A stretch of 64,000 nucleotides of DNA from Crambe crambe (GCA_963924555.1 OZ004590.1:5758001-5822000); one strand, 5' to 3'; positions 36,052 to 64,000 are shown, counted from the stretch's first letter. A program made the numbers and translations. The notes: a model not told the origin generated them from the sequence alone.

Positions 36052-36417
36052 ATGCCACTGACCAGGATTGGGAGATGGACACTGTGGACAGGGGTGGCAG
36101 TTGTAGAGGCTGTTAGCTTAGGTGCATCATATATTATCTGGAAGAGATGTAACAACAGCCAAGGTACCCTGGTGTCCCTTCTGATGTAATTTCCATACTA
36201 CCCTTTCTTCCCTCCTTCAGAATATAGAAGATGGATGTATGATAACCACCCCCACATCCTTAACAGTGAGTGAAGGGGAACGTACAAATCTGTTCTAGTC
36301 TGTATGATAAATATATTTGCAGTTTTCTACTCATCGTGCGAGTTGGCTGGAGTTTACTATGCTAAGCAGAATGATTTAAGAGATTGGGGTATTCAAGAAG
36401 ACAAGAAACATCGTTAG
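36052..36417 (+). CDS. small CEBPZOS-like mitochondrial membrane protein
   Basis: Exons 36052-36163, 36221-36265 and 36323-36417, with GT..AG introns of about 57 bp, give a protein of some 83 residues from ATG 36052 (MPLTRIGRWTLW). One N-terminal membrane segment (VAVVEAVSLGASYIIW) is followed by RRWMYDNHPHILN, FYSSCELAGVYY and DLRDWGIQEDKKHR. This order resembles human CEBPZOS (one helix, then a YPFILEVYYKS-like block, then a GMYGIRELD-like block), a small mitochondrial protein of uncertain role. The resemblance is short, so the assignment is moderate. Head-to-head with SLC30A6. Confidence 0.6.
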
Positions 36418-36920
36418 TATTCAAAAGTTATTCAAAATAATAATTATGGTTACAAAGGTGAATTCAACAAAAATAGTATCTTGCTATGCTTGAATAAAGC
36501 TGAACACCTTACTTCCACTCTACTGCATGATATTTCTTTGGCTCATTACTTACTCTGTTCTGAATAAGCACAATCTCTGCTTCCATATACATTCACTTCA
36601 CCAGCTCATGGATTCAAACGCCCTCTAAGAAGATGGGGACAATGAAGGACGCTTACTTCCCATGGACAAAAAAGCTGGTCCAATGTTAATCGAGGTTCCT
36701 AACCAACTCTCCTGAGATGTTCACTACCAACTGTACCTTTTACGAAAATAGACTAGATTAGGTATTCTATTCTATCATGTATAATGCAAATCACAACACA
36801 ACGTATACTAGAATAATATACAGTAAATGTTAGAGGTCCAGTTTTGTTTGCGTGCACTAAATTAATGTTATGATTATCTTAAAAATAACAATAAAACACA
36901 AAAATAGAGAGAAGAAGAAT
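36418..36920. other. convergent 3' interval, nothing recognised
   Basis: About 500 bp between the small gene and the zinc-finger gene, whose 3' ends face each other. AT-rich, with no repeat, exon or RNA gene that I can support; probably untranslated ends. Confidence 0.4.
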
Positions 36921-39069
36921 TCACTCAGGTCTCGAATCAATGCGATGGAAAGATCGGCCAATCTTTTTCTTACTAGCAGGCACCATACCTTTGAGAGCTT
37001 GCTGTCTGCCTCCTTCTTTGTGATCGTATATGCAATTGTGTTGTTCAGGTAAGCGGTGTGTGAAGCAAAATACATATCCTGTAGAAAGAGTGAGGTGTCA
37101 ATTCAGCCCAAGAGTTTGTATAGCCAACATTCAGAAGAGGGGGGAATGGCATTCATGCAGTGACCTCACAGGAATTGCTGGTGTAGAGGCAACCCTGTAG
37201 TGGTTCACTTTCACAGAGAAATGTACACTGAAACTTCAAATGCACCATTTTTAAGTGGCTTTGTTGCTGATCCCACATTTGGGATAGAATTGAGTAAACA
37301 CCATGTATACCTAATGCAGTTCAGATTCAACTCTAAATAGTGCACATCAAAGTAGTGAATATCCACCGCCTGAGTGCAGGTACAATAAGTGACTACCTGT
37401 AAACACTAATCACTTCTCTAGTAAATGTAAGAGCAGTGTTTCCAGACCTAACATGCACTATGTACATGTCTTTTTTAATATGATCCTTCTATATAGTATG
37501 CTCTGTACCTGACAAACACGTCACAAGATCATAGTGAACATTAATTTTTTTTGTCAGCAAGGACATGTTCAAATGTCAGTTGACAGCTTATGACAGTTTG
37601 AAGGCTAAAGCTGAAAGCTAGATCATGGGGAAAAATAACTGCACGAAATCTAGGCTAACATGCTATGATCACAGGGACTGTTCTAAAAATAGTAATGATT
37701 CTAGTTGATTCACCCAATGAATAATAATAATCTGTCAGCAAAAAACCTATCAGCAAAAGATCTTGTTATGACTTTAAAAGTTAAAGCTGCATTTTGAAAG
37801 ATACCCCCACTCTAAGCCTACCATGACTATGTACTCTCTTTGAAGATGCTTTGATTCCAAACTTTATAAAGTTATGCATTATTGCCATGACGATATAATT
37901 GCCAACGAGACCAGTTTACTGAATAAAACTCGGCCATTAAGCATTCAATCCCACACACGGACTAAAACAAAACATACCACATTTGCAATTCCCAAGCTCT
38001 CTCTGTGCCAGCTCCAATTTAGTCCTGCATATCCAACATTTCTTTTTGTTTTTCTGTTGGGGTCTGTTTGCAGGTAGGAATGGATCTACAGGACCATCTA
38101 CTTCTTCACGTTTCTCGCCTTCAGCTTGATTATCTGATTTTTCCTCCCCCGTTGAGGTATCATTGCTTATGTTCCCATCAACTGATGAAGCTACAAGACC
38201 AAGTTGCTGAAGTAAAGTATTTTTCTCTGAATTGCTGCTTTCCACTTTAGATTTCATTTTTTGCATATGCTCTATATACGAGATAAAAAGATACAGGTGG
38301 GAAATGAAAATATTGTGTTAACAGAGCCATACAGTTAGTCAACTTCCAAGCCTTCTATACACTAAAACTCAGTTCATTACTGGATTCCAATTATTAAGGA
38401 ATACACCTACAACACACATAACATCACTGGTTGATGGGATATAGCAAGTTGAGGCCTTAAATATTCAGGACTCTGGAATAATATTGCTCAATGAAATGAA
38501 GATATCCCTCTCTCTTATAGGGTTCCTAACTGGGTTTCTAAGAACACGTCTCACACACAGTAACTTGAATAGAGGAGTTCTATTGGGCACAATAGCTTAC
38601 TACAGTGTCAAAAAAAAGTTTTATGTTTCATGTGGTGACAGTTTAGTGGCCTGATTGGCAGTCAGAGGGATATTTAGACATCACACAACAAAAGAATAGA
38701 TAGTCTTCTCACCTTTATAACATTTTGAGCACATGTTCATTGTCTGAGGTGACCTGAAGATAGAATGGACACAACATTCAAGGAGCATCATCAACACAAT
38801 CTTTTCATGAGTAGATATGGTCTAAGAGTGTGGTACATCTAGCTACACCTTTATGATGAGAAAGCAGGAACTTGTGTCATGCTCTCAGAGTTAACTCTAG
38901 AGTTGCTATTAGAACATTATAACTGTATTCTTGAGCTTTTTAACATAAATCACACTTGAGAATTATGTAGCTAGTTAGCTACAACTACATGCCAAACTAG
39001 AGTCATAGACATTTACCCAAAGAATCCACATCTACACATTTTAGGTTCTTCTTCGCCTGCTTCAGCCAT
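36921..39069 (-). CDS. A20/AN1 zinc-finger protein (ZFAND5/6 type)
   Basis: ATG at 39069 (MAEAGEEEPKMCRCGFFG), stop at 36921. Exons: 39017-39069, a second near 38715-38755 (SPQTMNMCSKCYK), a third near 37980-38270, and the last at 36921-37078. The N-terminal A20 finger reads C-R-C...C-S-K-C; the first cysteine pair has one residue between instead of the usual two to four. A Ser/Asp/Glu-rich linker follows, then an AN1 finger CWICRTKLELAQRELGNCKC and GYVFCFTHRLPEQHNCIYDH, and a basic end KKKIGRSFHRIDSRPE. In other animals these proteins bind ubiquitin through A20 and link ubiquitinated cargo to the proteasome or regulate NF-kB and peroxisome import. Total about 175 residues, close to the family. 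The 860-bp and 440-bp introns show no nested feature. Confidence 0.88.
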
Positions 39070-39408
39070 TAGCACTACTCCACTACTCTTCCGTACTGAC
39101 TCAATCACCACCTCTTCAACATACACTGCTCCACAAACAACACGTACTCTACCTTTTCCGGGTGGTCTGGCAGCGCTGGTGCATGAAATCACAAGCTTCT
39201 GGCTCCACCCATAATAATCCACTGTACGTGTAACTCCACCTACGTTCCCTTAGCAACCAGCTGAGGCGTTACAAGGCATACGTCAGAGTGATTACCCTTA
39301 GGGCTATAGGGTACGCTGCAGCTGTGTGGCACCCAATACCAATCCGATTCAGAAGGTAAGAACATCTATTTATATCCACACCAGCCAGCTGTTTTTCTTT
39401 AAGGTGCA

Positions 39409-39969
39409 ATGGAGAATTCAAGCAATCATATAAGGAGAGGTTTTGGCGGTTATTCAAAACATTTTTGGGCGACTTCTATTCCCAGAAAACCTTACAACAA
39501 CCTGACATGGGTAACCTGCAGGTACACACCAGAAGACCTGAGACCCACTGCACCAGCTCAGTCTCAAAAATTTGGGACTGAGCCTCAAATATTACCAAAT
39601 GTTCCTTCATACTGGGTACCTGCCCCTGAAGCTCCTCCCAAATCTTTCTCTAGAGCTTCAGAGGATGGCACCTATGGGTCTTCTCCTGCCACTCGATCGG
39701 AAGAATGGTCCACCCTCAGACAGATGTTGCCTTCCAGAGGATATCACATAAGCAGAAAACCGCCAAAGTGGGGAACTTCGGATACACTTGCACCACCCTT
39801 GATTACTAAAGCTCGACCCAAGCGCTATGCAAAGATAAGCAGTATAATGGCAAGGTATGGCATATGAAATAGACAGGACAGGCTCTGGGTTTATTTATGC
39901 AATTTTTTCTTTCATCGCAGCTATGTGGACGATATGCATTCTACTAATCCACGATTCAGACTGCATTAA
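39409..39969 (+). CDS. unrecognised protein of about 165 residues
   Basis: Exon 39409-39854 joins to 39921-39969 across a GTATGG...CGCAG intron, replacing a short read-through end. The start is ATG 39409 (MENSSNHIRRGFGGYSKH) and the end NPRFRLH-stop. It is rich in Pro, Ser, Tyr and Arg, with no signal peptide, membrane helix or known fold. Motifs include PRKPYNNLTW, PSYWVPAPEAPP, SRGYHISRKPPKWGTSD and ITKARPKRYAKISS. The Pro/Tyr-rich, basic style recalls small ciliary microtubule inner proteins, but that is only an impression. Its start lies 339 bp from the divergent zinc-finger gene. An AATAAA is present near 40055. Confidence 0.7.
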
Positions 39970-40095
39970 TTAAGACCCCTCTTTCCTTATAGCACTGAAA
40001 ATTTTATTTATGTACATATGGTATGATTGCAGAAGGGTGAATATAAACTAAATGCAATAAAAAATATCTGTGTTGACCTGTAATATATTTTGAAG

Positions 40096-50119
<10,024 letters not shown>

Positions 50120-50309
50120 CCCTATCTTACTCTCTAGAGCATGATAATAAAAGCTTTAAAATTTGAAATTTAATATAATTCGAAATGAAGCGCACTAGAT
50201 CTACACCCACGTGGTTTATAAGTTGTACAACAAAACATTCCCCCGTCGTTCAGATATTAGTGAATAGGAGATGGTATTGTAGCGATAGTGTTACGCCAGA
50301 TTTCCTTCA
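50120..50309. promoter_or_regulatory. shared PPP2R3C/SLC35B2 start region
   Basis: 190 bp between divergent start codons. No gene fits inside. It is presumed to contain both promoters; no classic TATA box at a useful distance is visible. Confidence 0.45.
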
Positions 50310-51884
50310 ATGGACGGAGTACGAGACACCGGTGAAGAACTAAAAGATGGCCTCGACCCCTTGCAGGTTCTCCAACAGATTCAAGACCACTGGCTGGGTA
50401 GTTTCATCTTAAACCTCCTCGGATATGCTCTCATCATAGTCCCAGCGGCATTCCTTATCAGAAGGTGGAAAAATGATCCACAGATCAAAAGAGGTTGGTC
50501 AGTGATTTATGTAATACTTTAATATGTAAACTGGGTCCTTCTGTTGGTACTTCAAATTCAGATACTCTAAAGCACCTAATAATGGAATTTCAATACCCTT
50601 TAGGTAGTGGACTAGTGAATTCTCTTCTGAAGCTCTTTGTATTTGGGGACACAGAAGATGACATGGAAGATGACGACCCAGCCTCAAGAGCAGAGAAAGG
50701 GGATGATTCTAGTAGATCTGCTCCTCCTGAAGTATCCACAACACAGTACTATGGCAGATTGATATTGTGCATAGCTGGTCTTCAAGGATCTTACCTTACC
50801 TGGGGTGTGCTTCAGGTTATAATTAGGGACTAAGACGGGTGTATCAATAGTAACTACATCTTAGCATAGATATACTACTCTACTACATAGTATGAACAGA
50901 ACATGTACATGTTCTAACCTGTACTCCTTTTCCAAATGAGGAATTATCTGAAGCCCTTAGTGTCTGTGGACTTAGCATGAGACTGTGGTAGTTGTGTCAA
51001 ATTACTGCAATGGTGTTCAAATTTTTCCACAGGAGAGAGTAATGACACAGACATACGATGGAGAGAAATTCAAAAATTCTCAATTTCTAGTATTCATGAA
51101 CCGGATCTTAGCTCTGTTAGTGGCAGGAGTGTACATTCGAGTGACTTCTCAGCCTCGTCAGAGAGCTCCTTTCTACAAGTATTCCTTTGCATCAATAGCC
51201 AACACTCTCAGCAGCTGGTGTCAGTACGAGGCACTCAAATTTGTCAGCTTCCCAACGCAAGTGCTAGCAAAAGCTTCAAAGGTCATCCCTGTGATGTTGA
51301 TGGGGAAAGTGGTGTCCAATCGAACATATCCATGGCATGAATATTTCACAGCTTCTCTGATTTCAGTAGGTGTAGCCCTCTTTCTCTTAGCAACTGATAT
51401 GAGGACAAGTATTCGTACAACAGAAACGACATTTGCTGGAATTATCATTCTCATAGGATATATGGCATTTGACAGTTTTACATCAAATTGGCAGTCTGAA
51501 ATATTCAAAACATACAAAGTATCATCCATTCAGATGATGTTTGGCGTCAATGTGTTCTCTTCTACTCTAACCCTTGGTTCCCTACTGTTCAGAGGTGCTT
51601 TCTTCCCTTCGGTGATATTTTTCTTCAGTCATGCAGACTTCTCTTTCCATGTTACCCTCATCTCCATATGCTCGGCAGTGGGTCAGCTTTTCATATATCA
51701 TACCATATCAGTATTCGGGCCCATGGTCTTCACTCTGATTATGACTACCCGTCAAGCCATCAGTATTCTATTGTCTTGCATCATATATGGACACACATTG
51801 GGCTTTCAGGCAGTAGCAGGAGTGCTGGTCGTCTTTCTGGCACTGTTTCTGAGGGTTTATTTCAAGAGTAGTAACAAGAAGTGA
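50310..51884 (+). CDS. SLC35B2: PAPS transporter 1 (SLC35B2)
   Basis: Exons 50310-50493, 50604-50815 and 51033-51884. The product is a multi-span nucleotide-sugar-type transporter of about 415 residues. It moves PAPS, the universal sulfate donor, from cytosol into the Golgi for sulfation of glycans and proteins. Diagnostic blocks are [101 protein letters not shown] and [14 protein letters not shown], each nearly identical to human SLC35B2. An acidic, Ser-rich loop ([13 protein letters not shown]) lies between the first and second helices. Its 3' end converges on the UQCC3-like gene within 130 bp. In this window SUMF1 also serves the sulfur-ester pathway, though on the breakdown side. Confidence 0.95.
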
Positions 51885-52012
51885 TCTGATATGGCATTTC
51901 GTATCTCATTCTAAATAATTTTATCATTATAACCATCTTTTGTATTGACAGGCTTTTGAATTGAACATGGTGTTTAAAATAAAATTTTAAAAAGTGGTTG
52001 GATGTCAGCTAA

Positions 52013-52313
52013 TTATTTCTTCTTCATCCAGAAGGGTTCATCACTAGAGGCACTTTCCTTGAGGGCTTTCATAATCAACGCATTGTTCTTTTGGGTTTCT
52101 TTTATTGATTTCCTCTCTTCAGGATATTTCTATGTAGGCCGTAAGAATGAATTTGTGTGCACAAAGATGGGCATTAAATGGAAACTACAGTTTGGTAATT
52201 AGCACCTTCAACATGTCTTCTCTGGTAGGAACGATTGATTGCATCAGATACCATGCGAGACCGACTGCTCCAATAAGACCACCCCAAGCCAGTATCTGCC
52301 TTCCTGGCGACAT
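52013..52313 (-). CDS. UQCC3: UQCC3-like complex III assembly factor
   Basis: Two exons, 52206-52313 and 52013-52129, both phase 0, give 74 residues. The first codes for MSPGRQILAWGGLIGAV with one membrane helix, then SIVPTREDMLK. The second codes for KYPEERKSIKETQKN and ESASSDEPFW with a basic end MKKK. The layout (short N-terminus, one helix, then a PxxRxxEMLK-like block and a charged helix ending in a Trp-containing motif) matches animal UQCC3, which helps assemble cytochrome b into respiratory complex III in the mitochondrial inner membrane and binds cardiolipin. The first donor (GTGCTA) is weak, but the join restores a full family-length protein. Confidence 0.72.
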
Positions 52314-52502
52314 TTGCAGCTAGCTAGCTAGCATCTAGTACAGTGCAGTACAGTATACATACGTACGTACATACACAGATCATGTACCAATAAGGTAGCC
52401 GATCCTTTACCGATTCGAGACAAACAGCACCCCATATTCGAGTACCTCAACGGTATTCCGATTATAAAAGAGACTAGTAATTAGAACTACTACCTATTAT
52501 TA

Positions 52503-53182
52503 TCACAGTTCTTCTTTTCTCTCAATATTCAAAAGTTCCACTTCAAAAATCAATGTAGCGCCACCTAAAAATAATCGGTAAAGGATCATCACAATAAGAG
52601 AACATTTTCAGCAATATTGCAACCCACCTGGTATTTTTGGTGGAGCACCTCTGTCTCCATATCCTAGATCAGATGGAATGATAAGTTTCCTCTTCTCACC
52701 AATGCACATACTTCAGTTCAAAGAAGAAGAGGAAAATGGATTTTTTTACATGTTGCAATAATCAACTCACTTCAACAATCCCTGATCCCACCCTAAGGAA
52801 GAGATGAAGGAAATAAAAGAATTGGGTCATGAAATTGGGCTGGTTCACACCTTTGATGACCTGTCCAGCTCCCAATGTAAAATCAAAGGGGGTATTGCGA
52901 GAAAGACTGCTGTCAAATTCCGTTCCATCCTCAAGTGTCCCCTACATAATAAATACACAAAGAAGTACAACCTCACAGTTCAGTATGTCTATCTTAAGGG
53001 GCCATCACTGTATAGTGCATTGAGAGTTTATCTCCTTTCTTTGAACGCATATCACATGTTTCTGGTCGCTTCTTGACTCCTATCTGAAGGCCAGCCTTCT
53101 TCTCGGCGCAGTACACGGCCGCTAACACCATCAAACAAGCAAGCAGAACCCAGAACTTCATTTTCATTTGATCGACTGACAT
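52503..53182 (-). CDS. FKBP2: ER peptidyl-prolyl isomerase FKBP2 (FKBP13)
   Basis: Five exons. The N-terminus has a signal peptide ([20 protein letters not shown]) with three in-frame ATGs close together (53182, 53167, 53161); the true start among them is uncertain. The FKBP domain follows: [70 protein letters not shown] and [15 protein letters not shown]. The two cysteines typical of FKBP2 are present (ETC..., KMC...). The C-terminus ERKEEL ends in a KDEL-like tetrapeptide, KEEL, consistent with ER retention. It speeds proline isomerisation in secretory proteins. About 140 residues, as in other animals. Confidence 0.93.
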
Positions 53183-53335
53183 CGACAGCTGACCACATTT
53201 AAACGCTCACTGCGCATGCTCATTGATCACGTTTAGGTTGCGTTTTTTGAGCAAGAAAAAAAGCTGGAGTAGACGGAATAGACTTGTGCCTTTGGATTTG
53301 TTGAGCCGTAAGCACCGTGTTTGAATCACTTCACC
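53183..53335. promoter_or_regulatory. shared FKBP2/SNRPD2 start region
   Basis: 153 bp between divergent start codons, with no other feature. Presumed bidirectional promoter. Confidence 0.4.
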
Positions 53336-53847
53336 ATGTCAGCGTAAGTTTAATCAGGGTTTTGACAATATTAACCTGAATATGGTGCGCATTATTTCAA
53401 GTACTGCATGCATGCATGCATGGAGTGGAAAGTATTAGAGCTTTTATTGGTGCTATTCTAGTTAAATTGATTAAAGGAAGATTAGAATTACTTTATATTT
53501 ACAGTAAACCCAAATCAGAAATGTCCGAGGAAGACCTCAAGAGAAGAGAGGAGGAAGAGTTTCAAACAGGACCCCTATCTGTTCTCACACAATCTGTCAA
53601 ACACAATACTCAAGTGCTCATCAATTGCCGTAACAACAGAAAGCTCTTAGCACGAGTGAAAGCCTTTGACCGTCATTTCAACATGGTCCTGGAAAATGTC
53701 AAGGAGATGTGGACCGAAGCCCCTAAAACTGGGAAGGGAAAAGCCAAGGCCAAACCAGTGAATAAGGATAGATTTATCTCCAAAATGTTCTTGCGTGGTG
53801 ACTCTGTTATTCTAATATTGCGTAATCCAGCTGCCACTGCTAAATAA
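53336..53847 (+). CDS. SNRPD2: spliceosomal core protein Sm D2 (SNRPD2)
   Basis: A tiny first coding exon, 53336-53343 (ATGTCAGC), joins across a 161-bp intron to 53505-53847, giving [20 protein letters not shown]. The Sm fold is nearly identical to human: [59 protein letters not shown], and [20 protein letters not shown]. SmD2 is one of seven proteins that ring the U snRNAs. About 118 residues, as expected. Very short spacing to FKBP2 on the left and SUMF1 on the right. Confidence 0.96.
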
Positions 53848-54067
53848 TTTGTATGTATTTTTGTGTACAACGTTTTGACTTTTTATTTACTGGAAGTCTT
53901 TCTCACCTTACATATCTCATTTTTGTTATGTACTCTCTATCTACATGGTATTGCTTGCACTATAGCTGTACAACTTGTGTATCACGTGTAAAATGAATAA
54001 TTCACGGATCCGGAAAGGGGGCGTTGCTCGTGGTATGCTCTAATTCGGACCATCCTTTGCCTGAATA

Positions 54068-55258
54068 ATGGGCTTATTTACTGTGCTGCTGGCAGGCTCT
54101 TTATTATGCAGTTTGCAGATAAGCTCAGTAGTAAGTTCTAATGATCCCAAGGCAGTATCAGAGGCAGATTCCGCTTCCAAAGAGGTATTGGACGACTCTT
54201 TCTGCACTGCAGAAGGAAATGAGGAAGGCACTCCTTGTGGAACCAGAGATGGTAGAACTGAAACGGAAAAACCTCAGGTCCTTGATGGAGAAGAACCAGA
54301 TGATGGAGACATGGAAGTGTCTGATGAACCTGATTCATCATCATCAGTATCTGAGGATACCAAACTCCAAAAACCAAGATTTCCCAGTTATTCTCTGAGC
54401 AATGAATACATCTTCATCCCTGGTGGTACTTTTACCATGGGATCAGACAATCCCCCGTCTAGCACGATGGAAGATGGAGAAGGACCAGCTCGACAAATAG
54501 AGATATCAGAATTTTATATTGAGAAGTATGAAGTGAGCAATGCTGACTTTGCACGATTCGTCAAGGAGACGGACTATGTAACAGAAGCTGAGAAATTTGG
54601 CAACTCATTTGTGCTTGATGTTCTATTATCAGAGAACGTGAAGTCTGAAATCCTTCAGATGGTGAAAGATGCTCCATGGTGGCTGCCAGTAAATGGAGCT
54701 TATTGGCTCCAACCTGAAGGAAAGGACTCCAATGTTGATGAACGAGGGGATCACCCTGCAGTTCATTTATCCTGGAATGATGCTGTGGCTTATTGCGAAT
54801 GGAACAATGGGGGAAGGCTACCAACAGAAGCTGAGTGGGAGTATGCGGCCCGAGGGGGCATGGAGGGACGTCTTTTCCCCTGGGGTAATAACCCCTCCCC
54901 TAAGGGGGAACACTGGATGAACATATGGCAGGGGAAATTTCCTCTTGAAAACACTGTAGATGATGGATTCTTAAGCACAGCACCAGTGAATACCTACCCA
55001 CCTAACAAGTATGGGTTGTATAATACAGTTGGTAATGTGTGGGAATGGGTATCTGATTGGTGGACCGTTGGACACAAGAGGACTCTTCTGAAGGACCCTC
55101 AGGGGCCTTCGTCAGGGACGGACAAGGTGAAGAAGGGAGGGTCGTACATGTGTCACAGGGACTACTGTTATCGCTATCGCTGCTCTGCTCGGAGTATGAA
55201 CACACCCGATAGTTCTGCTTCAAATTTGGGCTTCCGGTGTGCAAAGAGTTCAAAATAG
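54068..55258 (+). CDS. SUMF1: formylglycine-generating enzyme SUMF1, single exon
   Basis: One open frame of 396 residues from ATG 54068. A signal peptide ([17 protein letters not shown]) precedes an acidic, Ser-rich linker and the catalytic domain: [140 protein letters not shown]. Both active-site cysteines (in MCHRDYC) that bind copper and oxidise substrate are kept. In the ER the enzyme converts a sulfatase cysteine to formylglycine, switching sulfatases on. Vertebrate SUMF1 has several introns; none is needed here, so this may be a retrocopy or simply intron loss. Confidence 0.97.
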   Translation: MGLFTVLLAGSLLCSLQISSVVSSNDPKAVSEADSASKEVLDDSFCTAEGNEEGTPCGTRDGRTETEKPQVLDGEEPDDGDMEVSDEPDSSSSVSEDTKLQKPRFPSYSLSNEYIFIPGGTFTMGSDNPPSSTMEDGEGPARQIEISEFYIEKYEVSNADFARFVKETDYVTEAEKFGNSFVLDVLLSENVKSEILQMVKDAPWWLPVNGAYWLQPEGKDSNVDERGDHPAVHLSWNDAVAYCEWNNGGRLPTEAEWEYAARGGMEGRLFPWGNNPSPKGEHWMNIWQGKFPLENTVDDGFLSTAPVNTYPPNKYGLYNTVGNVWEWVSDWWTVGHKRTLLKDPQGPSSGTDKVKKGGSYMCHRDYCYRYRCSARSMNTPDSSASNLGFRCAKSSK

Positions 55259-55439
55259 GTGGTATCGATCAAGTTGTGTTCACTTGGGTTCACTTTTCTA
55301 TATTAAAATCACATTATTTTGTATAGAAACTGATAATGAAGTAGAGAGTTATAATGGATCAAAAATAATTATAAGTTATTATCAGAGAGTGCTAGCACTC
55401 TCTATTTGAGCATAGGAAGAAGAGTAGGAAGTTTATTCA

Positions 55440-62127
<6,688 letters not shown>

Positions 62128-62274
62128 TGTGGCTAGCTAACTGACTGACTTTTTTTGCAAGCAAACGCAGTGGGTGGGGCATGTAGTTATTTTATAGCCA
62201 TAATTGTTATCATGAATATCATTAAATTTTTCATGCATTAATTATATTGGGTGTGACTTCATGAAATGCCAGTA
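62128..62274. other. gap between the two Delta-like genes
   Basis: 147 bp of AT-rich sequence; the first Delta promoter and the second Delta 3' end must share it. No other element seen. Confidence 0.5.
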
Positions 62275-64000
62275 CTAGGTGTTCTTGCACGAAAACTTGG
62301 ACCTTTTCCCGACTGTCTCTTTGCTGGATACTTTGCAGCCAATGACCATTTGAGGTTGTGGCAGTGAGCACCCTTTACTACTAACAGTTTCAAGGTCTGT
62401 GGTTTGTGATGTGGTACGATGGACATTTCTTGATGTATCCAAGATGCAGTATGGTAGTATATTGTATGATTCACTCAATACAATTGGTTCTTCTTCCTCT
62501 TCCGATAGCAAGCTATCCCGTTGAGCATTTAGTGCTACAGAATCGATGTCCCCTTTTGGACTATCATCAAAATACCTTTCACATTTGTCACTATTCTCAT
62601 CCACATCTTCATATTGGTGACACAGAAACCTGTTTTCAGCTCCATTCTCCTGCCTGTAAGCACTGATGGCGAGAGATGAATAACTACTGCTCTGTGCTGG
62701 GCTTGAGGACATCTCCACATAAAGTTGTTTTGATTTTGTACTGCTTATGGAACCAAGCTTCGAGTAGTTCTCCACTTTTTTACTCTTAAAACCAGCCATT
62801 TCTCTCTTTGCTAAAGAAAGGGGCTGATCGTAGATAGGGTTATCGAATGTTTCAGTTAGCCTCCTCTCTTTGTTCTCCCCTGGCTCAGTCATAATGATGA
62901 CTTCATCGTAACTCTGAGAAGAGGGCACATCATTGATAGCACCTTGCTGAGAATGATTGGTGATGGTTGATCCTCCATTCATATCTTTAGAGAATAGCAG
63001 AATCAATTAAATACACACTGTGTGTTTACTGCACGCCCAATACACACACTGTTTTTTGGGACAATTTAGTGTGCAGTACACACTTTCATTTTTACAGTGT
63101 GCACTGTATATATGGCCAGAAGTAGTTGAAGTATTTTGATTTGTTATGGAGAGGTACATCCATGGTTACTAATAATTACAATTATAGAGATTTTTGTTAT
63201 AATTATTAATGCACCTGCAACTGCTCCTGTATTGCGATGATTTGTCCTAAGTCTCTGTTTCCACTGGTGAATGCTGTATGCCAGGATCATTACCAGTGCA
63301 ATGATGACGAAGAGAAGCAGAGCCATAGCTATTGCAGGTCCGATAAAGGGACCCAAAAAATCTAAGAGTTTATTAGACACAACTGTGCTGATCAATTTTT
63401 TAAAATTAAGTCCCTTACTAATTTCGTTATCACAGTTTGTTCCTCTGAAGCCATATTCACAAGTGCACTTGTATCCTGCCACTTCATCCTGTTAATATAG
63501 AAAGGAGGAAAATGAAACAAAATTCAGCCATGCATGTTTTCGGGAAGAGAGTTAAAATAGTTATTATCCAAGAGTTGAAGCAACAATATTATTATTACCT
63601 GACAAGTGCCACCATTTTGACAAGGGTTAGGAGAGCATTGGTCCACATCCACTTCACAAAGTCTTCCCTCGTAACCATCGGTACAGTTGCAAACATAATC
63701 CACTTCGGACGCATCTGGAGATAAGATGTTGCTGCAGGTAGCTCCATTCTGGCAAGGCGAAAGCTTATTGCAGGGATCCTTAACTGCAAACGAAGAAATG
63801 TTCATTCCTATGAATCCTAATCCATTTCCTATTCCTCACATTTTGTGCAATTTGTTCCAATGTAATCATCTCGGCAGATGCAGCGGTCAGTAGAGTTACA
63901 GAAGCCTCCAACTGGTGCTATCGTACACAAATTGATACAATACATTAAATTTTCAGTGGTAAAAGACACTCCGAAAGAAGATGGCCACATGCACCTCTGA
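62275..64000 (-). CDS. second Delta-like ligand, cut by the window edge
   Basis: The 3' part only: exons near 63840-63920 ([20 protein letters not shown], the EGF type that follows a DSL domain), 63605-63785 (two EGF halves, [10 protein letters not shown] and [12 protein letters not shown]), 63215-63488 (EGF end [17 protein letters not shown], then membrane helix [20 protein letters not shown]) and 62275-62984 (tail). It has only about four EGF repeats after the expected DSL region but a long cytoplasmic tail of roughly 270 residues with DNPIYDQP, many Ser and acidic residues, and a basic end [10 protein letters not shown]. The N-terminal MNNL and DSL parts should lie beyond 64000; without them the Delta identity is an inference from the neighbour and the EGF pattern. 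A short-EGF, long-tail form contrasts with the neighbour's long-EGF, short-tail form. Confidence 0.75.

Overview
The window looks like a stretch of a marine sponge (demosponge) nuclear genome. The evidence is indirect but consistent: intron-rich animal genes with many introns of about 50-100 bp, very short intergenic gaps, two Notch ligands of the Delta type, an astacin-family protein, a kinase followed by a long coiled coil, a coiled-coil/kelch protein of a kind I associate with sponges, and AT-rich introns full of short tandem repeats. No virus-like element was recognised.

Layout. 0.3-2.2 kb (-): kinase with a C-terminal coiled coil. 2.5-2.9 kb (+): a 3' scrap of the rRNA-processing gene FCF1. 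3.1-5.6 kb (+): secreted astacin-like protein that has lost catalytic residues. 5.7-7.2 kb (-): coiled-coil/kelch gene, apparently with a one-base frame break in its second exon. 7.0-15.1 kb: two tandem copies of a roughly 4-kb segment carrying the 3' end of BIRC6 (including its E2-like UBC domain) plus the 5' exons of the kelch gene. The right copy is the true end of BIRC6, which runs on the minus strand from 32.3 to 11.5 kb. The left copy lies downstream, and its junction joins kelch-type coiled-coil exons in frame to BIRC6 sequence, so a new chimeric gene may have formed.

32-40 kb: compact pairs of housekeeping genes. An AVEN-like gene is head-to-head with BIRC6, SLC30A6 (ZnT6) is head-to-head with a small CEBPZOS-like gene, and an A20/AN1 zinc-finger gene (ZFAND5/6 type) is head-to-head with a gene I do not recognise. 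40.1-50.1 kb (-): PPP2R3C, with an intronless ARF-family gene nested on the opposite strand inside one of its introns. 50.3-55.3 kb: SLC35B2, UQCC3-like, FKBP2, SNRPD2 and a single-exon SUMF1. 55.4-64.0 kb (-): two Delta-like Notch ligands in tandem, the first complete (MNNL region, DSL domain, about 16 EGF repeats, membrane segment, short tail), the second cut by the right edge.

Functional themes. BIRC6 and AVEN are both known inhibitors of apoptosis in other animals and here start about 100 bp apart on opposite strands. The kinase and the kelch protein share a coiled-coil signature. Both Delta tails carry an NPxY-type motif. Repeats include a roughly 163-bp satellite (13 copies in a BIRC6 intron, two inverted copies in a Delta intron), a 133-bp foldback element with a 9-bp target duplication that is absent from the sister copy of the duplication, and a 148-bp element with Tc1-like ends. 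Exon boundaries were read by eye from splice signals and family resemblance; no alignment or search was run.
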